A DNA stretch of 26,246 bases from CALBPI01 sp038533155 (GTDB taxonomy: Bacteria; Pseudomonadota; Gammaproteobacteria; Steroidobacterales; Woeseiaceae): positions 1-26,246 of the forward strand of contig JBCAZH010000044.1 of assembly GCA_038533155.1 (NCBI GenBank), written 5' to 3'. Of this stretch, positions 15,895-23,140 are shown one piece after another. A program made the translations under genes and the position numbers. Each line of letters begins with the position of its first letter. Position 1 is the first letter of the stretch. The notes under the pieces were generated by a model. That model was not told the DNA's origin. It did not search any database and saw nothing but the letters and a program-made list of their open reading frames with translations.

Positions 15895-16301
15895 TGAGCA
15901 CCGCGGGAGAACGCGATCTCGCTCAGCTACTGAAGCATCTTTCTCCGACGCTCGCCGCAAAGCCGTTTCGTATTGTCGCGGCGCTCAACCCAACGCCTGG
16001 CGAACTCGACAGCGCGTTCATGATCTGTCGTGAAGCAGAGGGCACGACGCTGATTTATGCCGACGAATCTGCCGATGCAGATGATGCCGAGTGCTACGCG
16101 CGCATTACCCTCCAGGTCCACTCCAGTCTTGCGGCGGTGGGTTTGACGGCGGCGGTGTCGGCTGCTTTGATGCGCGAGTCGATACCGGCCAACGTGGTTG
16201 CCGGGTTCTACCACGACCATGTGTTTGTTCCGTGGGCGGTCCGCGACCGAGCGTTGGAAACCCTCAAGTCCTTGAGCGATCAGTCCGCGGTTTCTTTTTG
16301 A
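15894..16301 (+). CDS. ACT-domain protein (COG3602 / DUF2241-like)
   Basis: Protein of 135 residues; ACT domains usually bind amino acids and regulate enzymes. The GTG start shares its first base with the last base of the ntrX stop (TAG/GTG), so translation should be coupled. The second half has the hallmark RITLQVHSSLAAVGLTAAVSAALMRESIPANVVAGFYHDHVFVP (in parts: QVHSSLAAVGLTAAVS and NVVAGFYHDHVFVP), which fits the uncharacterised COG3602 family. No signal peptide or membrane helix is seen. It is the last gene of the def-fmt-rsmB-ntrYX series. Its last 22 bp overlap the end of the convergent capA-like gene. Ligand and target are unknown. Confidence 0.85.
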   Translation: MSTAGERDLAQLLKHLSPTLAAKPFRIVAALNPTPGELDSAFMICREAEGTTLIYADESADADDAECYARITLQVHSSLAAVGLTAAVSAALMRESIPANVVAGFYHDHVFVPWAVRDRALETLKSLSDQSAVSF

Positions 16302-17467
16302 GCTGACCGAACCTCGGCGCGTTGAATGGGTGTCAGAGCGCCGTCATCGTCGATTCGAACACCGGATGTGCCGAAGTCCATACGTGATAGTCGCTGGATC
16401 TCCACCACCGCGCGACGGTCAGGGTCTAGGGTGGGACCCGCAGGGCGTAACTGGTGGGTAGCGATCAGTTTGCCGGACAAGAATTTGCCGTTGCCGTCGA
16501 CCGTCAGCTGAAGAATGGGGGCGACACCCTTAAGGCCCGCCACACTGATGCCGTAGTAGGTCGCGAAGTTGCCGAGACTGTACGCGATCAACCGATCGCG
16601 GTAACGCTCGATGGCGCGCACAACATGCGGACCATGTCCAAGAATGACGTCAGCGCCAGCGTCGACCATGGCGCGGGAAAATGCGACGACGTCACCGCGG
16701 GGCTCGTTGTAATACGTCTCCTCCGCGAAAGGAATGTGCAGCGCATCGAGTCCCTCAGCGCCACCGTGGAAACTCACCAGCACAATGTCGTGGTCGCGTG
16801 ATAAGTCTGCCACTTCGAATGCCGCACTGGTGATGTCCAGCATGCTGAATGAATTGCGGGTGACCGCAAAAGCGATCAACGCCACGCTAACGCCGTTGAC
16901 ATCCCAGCTCGCGATATCGCCCTCGCGGCCCGAATGGTGAATGCCAACCGATTGCAACGCTTGCATGGTCGCATCGCGTCCAGCTTCGCCAAAATCGCGC
17001 GCGTGATTGTTAGCAAGACTCATCACATCGAAGCCCGCGGCGGCCAGATGTGCGGCATATCGAGTCGGTGAACGGAACAGGTAACACGCACGTGGGTTAC
17101 TGCAGCGCTTCCCAGGCTCACCGCCGTCAACCAAGACGCCCTCTAAGTTGCCGAAAGCGATGTCCGCGGACTCGAAGTACGGTGTGACTGACGCGAGAAA
17201 CCCAACCGCATCGTCGTCCGGCAATCGGTTGTCTGGATAGTCTGTGCCGAGCATCATGTCGCCGGCGGCAGCGATGGTCAGCCGCAGGGTTTCTGGATCT
17301 GGGCGCTCCGGCTCGATCGGAAGAACTTTCTCTGGCTCTGGCGTCGACGGCTCCGCTGTTGCTTCTGGCTGCGGTGCAGGCGCCGTTGGCTGAACCGGCT
17401 GTCCAGCACAGCCTGCGACGACTAGCGCGATCGCGACAACGGTCGACGCACGAGCATTAGTCCACAC
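16280..17467 (-). CDS. CapA/PgsA-like metallophosphatase-fold lipoprotein
   Basis: Exported lipoprotein of 395 residues from the CapA family, whose founder takes part in poly-gamma-glutamate capsule synthesis; its activity outside Bacillus is unclear. The GTG start at 17467 is the first in frame after the previous stop. It yields a short signal with VVAGC, Cys20, and then a Pro/Glu-rich linker (21-58). Metallophosphatase-like motifs follow: GDMMLG (69-74), GNLEG (106-110), LANNHARDFG (151-160), SFHGG (232-236), GHGPHVV (277-283) and SLGNF (297-301). It overlaps the upstream SPOR gene by 11 nt. A capsule role is not supported by neighbours, which are replication, translation and division genes. 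Confidence 0.88.
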   Translation of the reverse strand: MWTNARASTVVAIALVVAGCAGQPVQPTAPAPQPEATAEPSTPEPEKVLPIEPERPDPETLRLTIAAAGDMMLGTDYPDNRLPDDDAVGFLASVTPYFESADIAFGNLEGVLVDGGEPGKRCSNPRACYLFRSPTRYAAHLAAAGFDVMSLANNHARDFGEAGRDATMQALQSVGIHHSGREGDIASWDVNGVSVALIAFAVTRNSFSMLDITSAAFEVADLSRDHDIVLVSFHGGAEGLDALHIPFAEETYYNEPRGDVVAFSRAMVDAGADVILGHGPHVVRAIERYRDRLIAYSLGNFATYYGISVAGLKGVAPILQLTVDGNGKFLSGKLIATHQLRPAGPTLDPDRRAVVEIQRLSRMDFGTSGVRIDDDGALTPIQRAEVRSAQKETAD

Positions 17468-18047
17468 GCTTTCGGACCTGGATGTCGATGCCTTCGCGAG
17501 TCAATCGGTCGCGATAGTCGTTGAGTCGGCTGAGCTCAGTAAGTGGGCCGACGATGACGCGATGAAACTCTTGTTCGCGGACTTCCACAGTTTGGATTTG
17601 CGCGCGCATTCCGAGCAAGGCGACGGTCGCACGCATCTTGTCCGCATCGTCCGGGTTTTGAAACGAACCCGCCTGAATGATGTAGGCGCCAGGCGCCTCG
17701 ATGGGTGCAGTGGGCGTTGCTACCGGGCGGTTGTCTCGTCCCGAATCGGTTCTAACGGTGACTTCCTGATCGGGTAGTAAGTCGTAGAAGTCATACTCTG
17801 CACCCGTAACTTGTAGCGGTTTTACCCGCCTTTCGCTCGATGGTGCGCGAGGTTCGGTTGCGGCGGTCTGCTCGGGCACTGGTTTCGCTGCGGTGCTTCG
17901 GCGCAACTCCGGCAGACCGTAGACCCAGACGGTCAGTGCGATAGCAAGACCGGCGCCGAAACCCAGCAGCAATGACCCCCAATGAGGGCCGCTGCTCGCG
18001 CCTCGCCGGGTTTTCTTGCGCTTTGTGCCTGCCCGTCGTTTGGCCAT
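17457..18047 (-). CDS. FtsN-like SPOR-domain membrane protein
   Basis: Bitopic inner-membrane protein of 196 residues. It has a strongly basic cytoplasmic N-terminus (MAKRRAGTKRKKTRR), one membrane helix (about 23-44), a periplasmic linker and a C-terminal SPOR domain (about 118-194, AYIIQAGSFQNPDDADKMRATVAL...). SPOR domains bind denuded glycan strands at the division septum. A conserved YDFYDLLPDQEV patch (85-96) lies in the linker, where related FtsN-like proteins also keep an FYxxLP motif. The start is two bases after the argS stop, and argS-SPOR is the usual order in gammaproteobacteria. It may be the FtsN equivalent; hslVU, the frequent next pair, is not here. Confidence 0.88.
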   Translation of the reverse strand: MAKRRAGTKRKKTRRGASSGPHWGSLLLGFGAGLAIALTVWVYGLPELRRSTAAKPVPEQTAATEPRAPSSERRVKPLQVTGAEYDFYDLLPDQEVTVRTDSGRDNRPVATPTAPIEAPGAYIIQAGSFQNPDDADKMRATVALLGMRAQIQTVEVREQEFHRVIVGPLTELSRLNDYRDRLTREGIDIQVRKRVD

Positions 18048-18049
18048 CC

Positions 18050-19804
18050 CTACATTTGCTCCGGCGCACTGACGCCAAGCAGTTTCAAACCGTTCCGAAG
18101 GACCACGCGGACGGCGGCTATCAGCGCGAGTCGCGCATTCCTGACAGTCGTCTCGTCCTCAAGGATCTTGCTGCTGTTGTTGTAGTAGCTGTGCAGCTCA
18201 GCAGCAAGGTCCCGTAGGTAGTTCACCAAAACATGTGGTGCGCGTTTGTCGGCTGCGCTGAGGATAGTGTCGCCAAATCGGTCGAGGCTTTGCAGTAAAG
18301 CGATTTCAAAGTTGTCTTTCAACTGCGGTAAGCCCGCGAGTCCGGCTGCCTCGTCCCACGTCAGTGATTGGTCGCTCAGCTCTCGAAAAATCTTCGCGAT
18401 GCGCGCGTGAGCATATTGGATGTAGTAGACCGGATTATCTTTGTTGTTGGACTTGGCGAGATCCAAATCGAAATCGAGCGGCTGATCATGGCTGCGCATA
18501 ATGTAGAAGAGTCTTGCCGCATCGTTGCCGACTTCTTCGCGCAACTCGCGCAATGTGACAAAGTTTCCAGAGCGCGTACCCATGGCCACTTTCTCGCCGC
18601 CGCGGAACAGGCTGACGAATTGAATCAGTTGAACTTCCAGACTCTCGCCGGGCTCTCCCATGGCGACGAGTCCCGCCCGCACCCTAGCGATGTAGCCATG
18701 GTGATCGGATCCGAGCGCGTCCAGCAAGACGTCGAAGCCTCGCCGCCGTTTGTTCAGGTGATAGGCGATATCCGATGCGAAATAGGTGCTCTTGCCGTTA
18801 TCGCGCACCACCACTCGGTCCTTTTCATCGTCGAAATCGGTGGCTCTGAACCAGAGCGCACCTTCTTTTTCGTAGATGACATCCCGTTCCTTTAACACGT
18901 TGATGGCGGTGTCGAGTGCGCCTTCCGTCGTCAGGCTGGCTTCTGAGAAGAACGCATCGGGGACCACACCGAAGCCGGCCAGATCGTCGCGAATGTCATT
19001 CAGTATCGCGTCCTTTGAGAACGTTCTGAGCGCTGTGAATGTCTCGCCGAGCGCTCGCTCCGCGTTGTGGATCAACGCGTCGATGTAACGTTCTTTGCGT
19101 TCGTCGTCGCCATCTTGAGGCGCTTTTTCAAGCAGAACGTCGGCGGCAATCTGAGGTTCGCCATGAGCGCTTAGCCAGTCCTGCGCGATATCGCGAATGT
19201 ACTCGCCACGATACCCCGCCACCGGCAGTTCTATCGAGTGGCCGGCCTGCTGCAGGGCACGAACCAGAGTGCTGATAGCCAGAATGTCCATTTGTCGACC
19301 GGCGTCATTGACGTAGTACTCCTCGTGCACGTCGTGTCCGGCGGCTCGCAACAGATTCGCCAGGGTTGCCCCGTAGGCTGCGTGGCGCCCATGCCCGACA
19401 TGCAAAGGGCCTGTGGGATTGGCGGATACGTATTCCACAATGACGCGCTGTTTTTCGGCCGCGGCCAGTTCGGGATAGGCATCTGCTTGCGACAGAATTT
19501 GGCCTACAACCGCTGTCGACTTCGACGCATTCAAAAAGAAATTCAAAAAGCCAGGTCCGGCAACCTCGACCCGCTCAATATCAGGACTGGCGGGCAGTGC
19601 TTTGACGAGAGCGTCGGCAATCTTCCTCGGGTTATCGCGCAGCGGTTTGGCGAGTTGCAACGCAAGGTTGCTCGCAAAGTCACCGTGTTGCTGATCGCGC
19701 GTGCGGGCGATTTCGACCGCGGTGAGACTTTCGATAGGCACATCGCGCTCTGCTGCTACGCTGTCGCGCGCCGCTGTTAGCAATTCGATGATCGTGTCTT
19801 TCAC
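18050..19804 (-). CDS. argS: Arginyl-tRNA synthetase
   Basis: Class I synthetase charging tRNA-Arg; 584 residues (E. coli 577). The GTG at 19804 is chosen because it is preceded by GAGGAG at a 10-nt spacing and gives the family-like beginning VKDTIIELLTAARD. A TTG six codons earlier would have the ribosome-binding site inside the gene. The N-terminal Add-1 domain covers about 1-115. The HIGH motif reads SANPTGPLHVGHGRHAAYG (HVGH at 135-138). The KMSK region is the ArgRS variant AMGTRSGNFVTLREL (MGTRSG at 408-413). The DALR anticodon-binding domain occupies about 460-584 and contains YIQYAHARI. It lies 62 nt after priA. Confidence 0.98.
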   Translation of the reverse strand: MKDTIIELLTAARDSVAAERDVPIESLTAVEIARTRDQQHGDFASNLALQLAKPLRDNPRKIADALVKALPASPDIERVEVAGPGFLNFFLNASKSTAVVGQILSQADAYPELAAAEKQRVIVEYVSANPTGPLHVGHGRHAAYGATLANLLRAAGHDVHEEYYVNDAGRQMDILAISTLVRALQQAGHSIELPVAGYRGEYIRDIAQDWLSAHGEPQIAADVLLEKAPQDGDDERKERYIDALIHNAERALGETFTALRTFSKDAILNDIRDDLAGFGVVPDAFFSEASLTTEGALDTAINVLKERDVIYEKEGALWFRATDFDDEKDRVVVRDNGKSTYFASDIAYHLNKRRRGFDVLLDALGSDHHGYIARVRAGLVAMGEPGESLEVQLIQFVSLFRGGEKVAMGTRSGNFVTLRELREEVGNDAARLFYIMRSHDQPLDFDLDLAKSNNKDNPVYYIQYAHARIAKIFRELSDQSLTWDEAAGLAGLPQLKDNFEIALLQSLDRFGDTILSAADKRAPHVLVNYLRDLAAELHSYYNNSSKILEDETTVRNARLALIAAVRVVLRNGLKLLGVSAPEQM

Positions 19805-19866
19805 AGTTGGTTCACTCCTCAACCCGCGCGGCAGTGTAACTCGCGCCAGCCGGTTTTGGCAGCGCG

Positions 19867-22068
19867 TTAAACGTCGTGTTGCGGATCCACATCCAGTGAC
19901 CAGCGAACATCGTATCCCGCAGTCCCGGCCGCCAACCAGCGTGTGAGATCAGTCAATGCGTTCTGCAGCGGAGCTCTCGAATCGCTCTGCAGTAACAGTC
20001 GGTAGCGATATCGGTTTCGTCTTCGCAACATCGTTGCAGGCGCGGGACCCAAGCACTGCACCGGGTGATGGGTCAGTGCCGCACTCGCCGCGGAAAGAAA
20101 CTCGACCGCCCGCCGCTCGTCGCGGGCCGCCGCATGCAGTACGGCCAGATACGAATAGGGCGGCCAAGTCGCCTGCTCGCGCTCTGCTAACGCGGCGTCG
20201 GCAAATGCCGCGTAGCCGGACGTGATCAGCGTCGCCAGTAGCGGGTGATGGGGAAACGAGGTCTGGATTAACACTTCGCCCGACTCGCGTGCCCGCCCCG
20301 CGCGCCCCGCCACCTGAATTAAGGACTGCGCGAGACGCTCGCTGGCGCGCAAGTCGTTGGCGAAGAATCCCTGATCCAGGTTGACGATGACCACCAGCGT
20401 GACGTTCGGAAGATGGTGACCCTTGGCCAGCATTTGGGTGCCAATCAAAATCGACAGCTCACCATCGCGTGCCGCTTTCAAGGTTTTTTCCAACGCACCT
20501 CGCCCGCTGGTGCTGTCCGAGTCAATTCGCGCCATGGCGTGGTCGGGGAACTGAAACTTTAGAGCGTCTTCCACCCGCTCGGTACCCTCGCCGAGCGGCT
20601 TCAGCACGCCGCCGCAGGCGCTACAACAACTCGGCAGTTGTGTGGTCGTGCCGCAATGATGGCACTGCAACCGGGATTTCTGTCGATGTACGGTCAGATG
20701 CGCATCGCAGTTCGGGCATTCGGCCATTTGACCGCAGTTGGTGCAAATGAGCGTCGGAGCGTAGCCACGTCGATTGATGAATACGAGCACCTGCTTACCG
20801 CGTTCCAAATGCGCACGCATCGCATCGATTGCCGGTTGCGCCAAACCGTCATGAATTTGAAACCGGTTCATATCAACAATGGACAGACTGGGTGGGCGCG
20901 CGTCGCCGGCGCGTTGGGTCAGCTTCAAATGGCTATAGCGCCCGATACGGGCGTTCGCCAAACTCTCAAACGAGGGTGTCGCGGTCCCGAGGACGATAGG
21001 AAGGTTCAATTGCTGTGCCCGCCACACGGCAAGATCGCGAGCGTGGTATCGAAACCCTTCGTGTTGCTTCAGCGATTGATCGTGTTCTTCGTCGATGATG
21101 AAAAGCCCAGGTCGCTTCAAGGGCAAGAAAACACCGGATCGGGTAGCGAGGAACAGGCAACGCTTCCCATCACGCGCCGCTAACCATGCTCGAGCTCGTT
21201 GGTGCTCCGTCAACTCGCTGTGATAGAGCGTCGGCACGACACCGAGGCGTTGCTGCAACCGGTGAGCGAGCTGGGGCGTGAGCCCGATCTCCGGTACCAG
21301 CAGTAGCACTTGTTCGTCGCGCTCAAGAACATCGCGGATCAACGACAAGTAAACCTCGGTCTTACCGCTACCGGTAATGCCATCGAGCAAATATGCGCCG
21401 AAGCCGCGCGTTGCGCGTATGGCCTGCACCGCGTCGCGTTGTTCGTCGTTGAGCACCGGGCCAGGTGCAGTGTCGACGCTTAACGTGGCTTCTGGAAACT
21501 CTATGGTGGATTTTTGGATCCAGCCCTTCGCCTCGAGCGGTTGCCGCTGACGGCGCCAATGGACGCCAAGTGCTTCATCCAAGTGTGATTCCGGTTGTGG
21601 GCCATCGATGCCGTGCAATGCATCTAAGACTTCTGCCTGCCGGGGGGCACGCTGCCGCAGTGCATCGGTGAGCGATGCTTGCCCGTTGTGTGTCAGTTGC
21701 CACGCCTGCAATCGAAGCACCGACTCGCGGCCCTCGCGGAGTAGCCCGGGTACCGCCGCGGCGTATACCTCGCCCGGAGGATGGTGGTAATAGCGCGCAG
21801 CAAACTCGAGCAGACTCATCGCCGATTCCGGCACAAAAGGCTCGCTATCCAGGGTCTCAAGAATCGACTTCAACCGGCCGGCGTGGGGCTTTGTACCCGC
21901 GGCTTTCGGCCAGACAAGACCGGTGGTATCTCGACGACCGAAGTTGATTCGCACGCGCGCCCCTGGCTTCGGCATGGGCGTTTGGCTGAGGTAATCGAAC
22001 GTCTGCGGAAGCGGAACATCCACAGCGATGGGGACGGTTCTGCCGCTATCTCGTTGTTTTTCCTTCAA
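19867..22068 (-). CDS. priA: Primosomal replication-restart helicase PriA
   Basis: 3'-5' DNA helicase that reloads the replisome at stalled forks; 733 residues. The N-terminal DNA-binding domain (about 11-105) has VPIAVDVPLPQTFDYLSQ. Helicase core: Walker A GITGSGKTE (230-238), Walker B DEEH (326-329), GTATPS (361-366). Zinc-binding Cys pairs CTNC, CPNC, CHHC and CSAC fall within 442-485, followed by GTQMLAKGHHLPNVTLV in the second helicase lobe and QVAGRAGRA. The only in-frame start between the preceding TGA and the conserved N-terminus is a TTG at 22068, with no clear Shine-Dalgarno. A promoter (22161-22189) and a DnaA box (22082-22090) lie upstream. Family identity is certain; the start is less so. 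Confidence 0.96.
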   Translation of the reverse strand: MKEKQRDSGRTVPIAVDVPLPQTFDYLSQTPMPKPGARVRINFGRRDTTGLVWPKAAGTKPHAGRLKSILETLDSEPFVPESAMSLLEFAARYYHHPPGEVYAAAVPGLLREGRESVLRLQAWQLTHNGQASLTDALRQRAPRQAEVLDALHGIDGPQPESHLDEALGVHWRRQRQPLEAKGWIQKSTIEFPEATLSVDTAPGPVLNDEQRDAVQAIRATRGFGAYLLDGITGSGKTEVYLSLIRDVLERDEQVLLLVPEIGLTPQLAHRLQQRLGVVPTLYHSELTEHQRARAWLAARDGKRCLFLATRSGVFLPLKRPGLFIIDEEHDQSLKQHEGFRYHARDLAVWRAQQLNLPIVLGTATPSFESLANARIGRYSHLKLTQRAGDARPPSLSIVDMNRFQIHDGLAQPAIDAMRAHLERGKQVLVFINRRGYAPTLICTNCGQMAECPNCDAHLTVHRQKSRLQCHHCGTTTQLPSCCSACGGVLKPLGEGTERVEDALKFQFPDHAMARIDSDSTSGRGALEKTLKAARDGELSILIGTQMLAKGHHLPNVTLVVIVNLDQGFFANDLRASERLAQSLIQVAGRAGRARESGEVLIQTSFPHHPLLATLITSGYAAFADAALAEREQATWPPYSYLAVLHAAARDERRAVEFLSAASAALTHHPVQCLGPAPATMLRRRNRYRYRLLLQSDSRAPLQNALTDLTRWLAAGTAGYDVRWSLDVDPQHDV

Positions 22069-22081
22069 GTGCTGCGGAACC

Positions 22082-22090
22082 TGTGGATAA
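22082..22090 (-). promoter_or_regulatory. DnaA box (TTATCCACA) in the priA leader
   Basis: Minus-strand TTATCCACA is a perfect match to the strong DnaA box consensus TTATNCACA. It lies 14-22 nt upstream of the priA TTG, downstream of the predicted promoter. A related but weaker site (CAATCCACA, 22094-22102) follows in the same orientation, as part of an 8-bp direct repeat CTGTGGAT (22081 and 22093). Confidence 0.55.
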
Positions 22091-22160
22091 GTCTGTGGAT
22101 TGTCGGCGCGTCGAGTTCGCGTTGTAGAAACGCAATGCGCGAGTCACAATCGATCGTGTT

Positions 22161-22189
22161 TTTATACCGGTTAAAAATATTTTTTTAAA
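22161..22189 (-). promoter_or_regulatory. Predicted sigma70 promoter of priA
   Basis: On the minus strand TTTAAA (22189-22184) and TATAAA (22166-22161) are separated by exactly 17 bp. The -10 matches 5 of 6 and the -35 matches 4 of 6 consensus bases. Transcription would begin near 22154 and give a leader of about 85 nt that contains the DnaA box. The surrounding DNA is markedly AT-rich, so some match is expected by chance. Confidence 0.5.
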
Positions 22190-22206
22190 CAAACACTTAC
22201 GAAAAA

Positions 22207-22248
22207 TGTCATAAAAATGACGGCGCGTTGACGACTGTCATAAAAATG
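22207..22248 (+). repeat. Pair of 13-bp direct repeats TGTCATAAAAATG
   Basis: TGTCATAAAAATG occurs at 22207-22219 and again at 22236-22248, identical and 29 bp apart. The first copy is part of a short dyad GTCAT-AAAA-ATGAC (22208-22221). Each copy contains the TGTCAT core of a Pho-box half-site. The second copy forms the promoter-proximal box described separately. Confidence 0.75.
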
Positions 22249-22268
22249 TGATTCGGCGTGTGTATAAC
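22235..22268 (+). promoter_or_regulatory. Candidate PhoB-dependent promoter of the HNH-exonuclease genes
   Basis: CTGTCAT-AAAA-ATGTGAT (22235-22252) is an 18-bp Pho-box-like sequence: the first half-site is a perfect CTGTCAT, the second matches 5 of 7, and the spacer is the expected A-run of four. It is followed after exactly 10 bp by TATAAC (22263-22268), a good -10. This geometry (box in place of the -35, 10-bp gap) is that of known PhoB-activated promoters such as E. coli phoA. The predicted start is near 22275, leaving an unusually long leader of about 195 nt before the HNH ATG. Confidence 0.5.
22259..22267 (-). promoter_or_regulatory. DnaA box (TTATACACA) overlapping the HNH promoter -10
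   Basis: The minus strand reads TTATACACA, another perfect fit to TTATNCACA, in the same orientation as the box at 22082-22090. It overlaps the TATAAC -10 (22263-22268) almost fully, so bound DnaA would be expected to block that promoter. This is inference from position only. Confidence 0.5.
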
Positions 22269-22304
22269 TCAATTGGCTTCGTTGAATCGGTCAGGCCAGT
22301 ACAG

Positions 22305-22327
22305 GGCCGCGGACGATCCGCACGGCC
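22305..22327 (+). promoter_or_regulatory. GC-rich hairpin in the leader of the HNH gene
   Basis: GGCCG-CGGA-(CGA)-TCCG-(CA)-CGGCC folds into a 9-bp stem with a 3-base loop and a 2-base bulge. No T-run follows, so it is not a standard terminator. It sits about 30 nt after the predicted transcription start. It could stabilise the 5' end, bind a regulator, or be unrelated. Confidence 0.35.
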
Positions 22328-22468
22328 GGGCATTATGGCATGGTGTCCACGCCGCTCCCAGGGGCGAATTGACCGACTTGACGAGGTTTAGAGGGCTCTG
22401 ATTTTATTGGGCTTGGGACAGAGATTCAGTGCGGATAGCGGGTCGAGTTGATATCGCGAGGCTAAGTA

Positions 22469-23107
22469 ATGAAGCAGATTGCTGCGACGATAGGATTGAG
22501 CCAACAGGTACTGCGGACCGACGTGGCGGGAATGCCACTCGAATGGATTGATTACCGGGAAGCGGCGCGGCTCTACCACACCGGGCAGGTGGCTTACGCT
22601 TGTGGCTCGCTGTTGTACACCATTCGCGGCGGGTTCAGCGCGCGAGACGGCTCGCGCAGCCAAGTGGAAGTCAACTCAATCATCGCAACCAATGGCACCC
22701 ATCAAGGCTTGGCAGAACGCCGAGATGCGTACACGCCACCATTGAACAACCGGACTTTGTTCAAGCGTGACGCCAACATTTGTCAGTACTGTGGGCAGCG
22801 TTTTCCGAACAGCGAACTCACTCGCGATCACATCACGCCGATATCACAACAGGGCGAGGACCGCTGGACGAACGTGGCGACGGCGTGTCGACGGTGCAAC
22901 AACCACAAGGGCGGACGAACTCCAGAGCAAGCGGGCATGCAACTCGTCGCAGTACCGTTCACACCGACCTATGCAGAGTACATTTTCCTCAAAGGAAGGC
23001 GCGTGCTTGCCGACCAGATGGAATACTTGTTGGCGCACTTTCCGAGAAAGAGCCCGCTGCACGAACGCGTCCGCGCTCACCTCGAGGACGGCGGTCTGTA
23101 TCTCTGA
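22469..23107 (+). CDS. HNH endonuclease with zinc ribbon
   Basis: Predicted nuclease of 212 residues. The HNH/zinc module spans about 98-150: CQYC (105-108), RDHITP with the catalytic-type DH (120-121), TACRRC (139-143) and NNHKGG (144-149), so two Cys pairs frame a beta-beta-alpha-metal site. The N-terminal half (VAGMPLEWIDYREAARLYHTGQVAY) and the C-terminus (AEYIFLKGRRVLADQMEYLLAHF) match a widespread small family of stand-alone bacterial HNH proteins without known function. There is no signal peptide. The ATG has GAGG 7 nt upstream. It lies 33 nt before a 5'-3' exonuclease gene, suggesting a joint DNA repair or processing role. The leader carries a Pho-type promoter and a DnaA box. Confidence 0.9.
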   Translation: MKQIAATIGLSQQVLRTDVAGMPLEWIDYREAARLYHTGQVAYACGSLLYTIRGGFSARDGSRSQVEVNSIIATNGTHQGLAERRDAYTPPLNNRTLFKRDANICQYCGQRFPNSELTRDHITPISQQGEDRWTNVATACRRCNNHKGGRTPEQAGMQLVAVPFTPTYAEYIFLKGRRVLADQMEYLLAHFPRKSPLHERVRAHLEDGGLYL

Positions 23108-23140
23108 CTCAGCGCGCTCGGCGCGCTACACTGCACCGCT

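Larger units (their letters stand above)
22069..22468. other. 400-bp non-coding region between divergent priA and HNH genes
   Basis: This is the only gene-free stretch above 300 bp. From about 22155 to 22250 it is an AT-rich island (runs such as TTAAAAATATTTTTTTAAAC), in contrast to the GC-rich flanks. It contains the priA promoter, two DnaA boxes (22082-22090 and 22259-22267), a 13-bp direct repeat (22207-22219 and 22236-22248), a Pho-type promoter (22235-22268) and, nearer to the HNH gene, a GC-rich hairpin (22305-22327). A possible 18-codon frame (ATG 22335 to TAG 22391) exists in the leader but has no good ribosome-binding site, so I do not call it a gene. Confidence 0.8.

Noticed and set aside
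22208..22221. GTCAT-AAAA-ATGAC as a separate operator
   Set aside because: It is short and mostly explained by the AT-rich direct repeat; listed only within the repeat.
22335..22391. Eighteen-codon frame in the HNH leader as an upstream regulatory peptide
   Set aside because: No convincing ribosome-binding site and no amino-acid bias (such as repeated codons) to suggest attenuation.
22069..22468. Chromosomal replication origin
   Set aside because: Only two perfect DnaA boxes, no 13-mer array of the E. coli type, and no dnaA, dnaN, gidA or parAB nearby; kept only as an origin-like or DnaA-responsive region.
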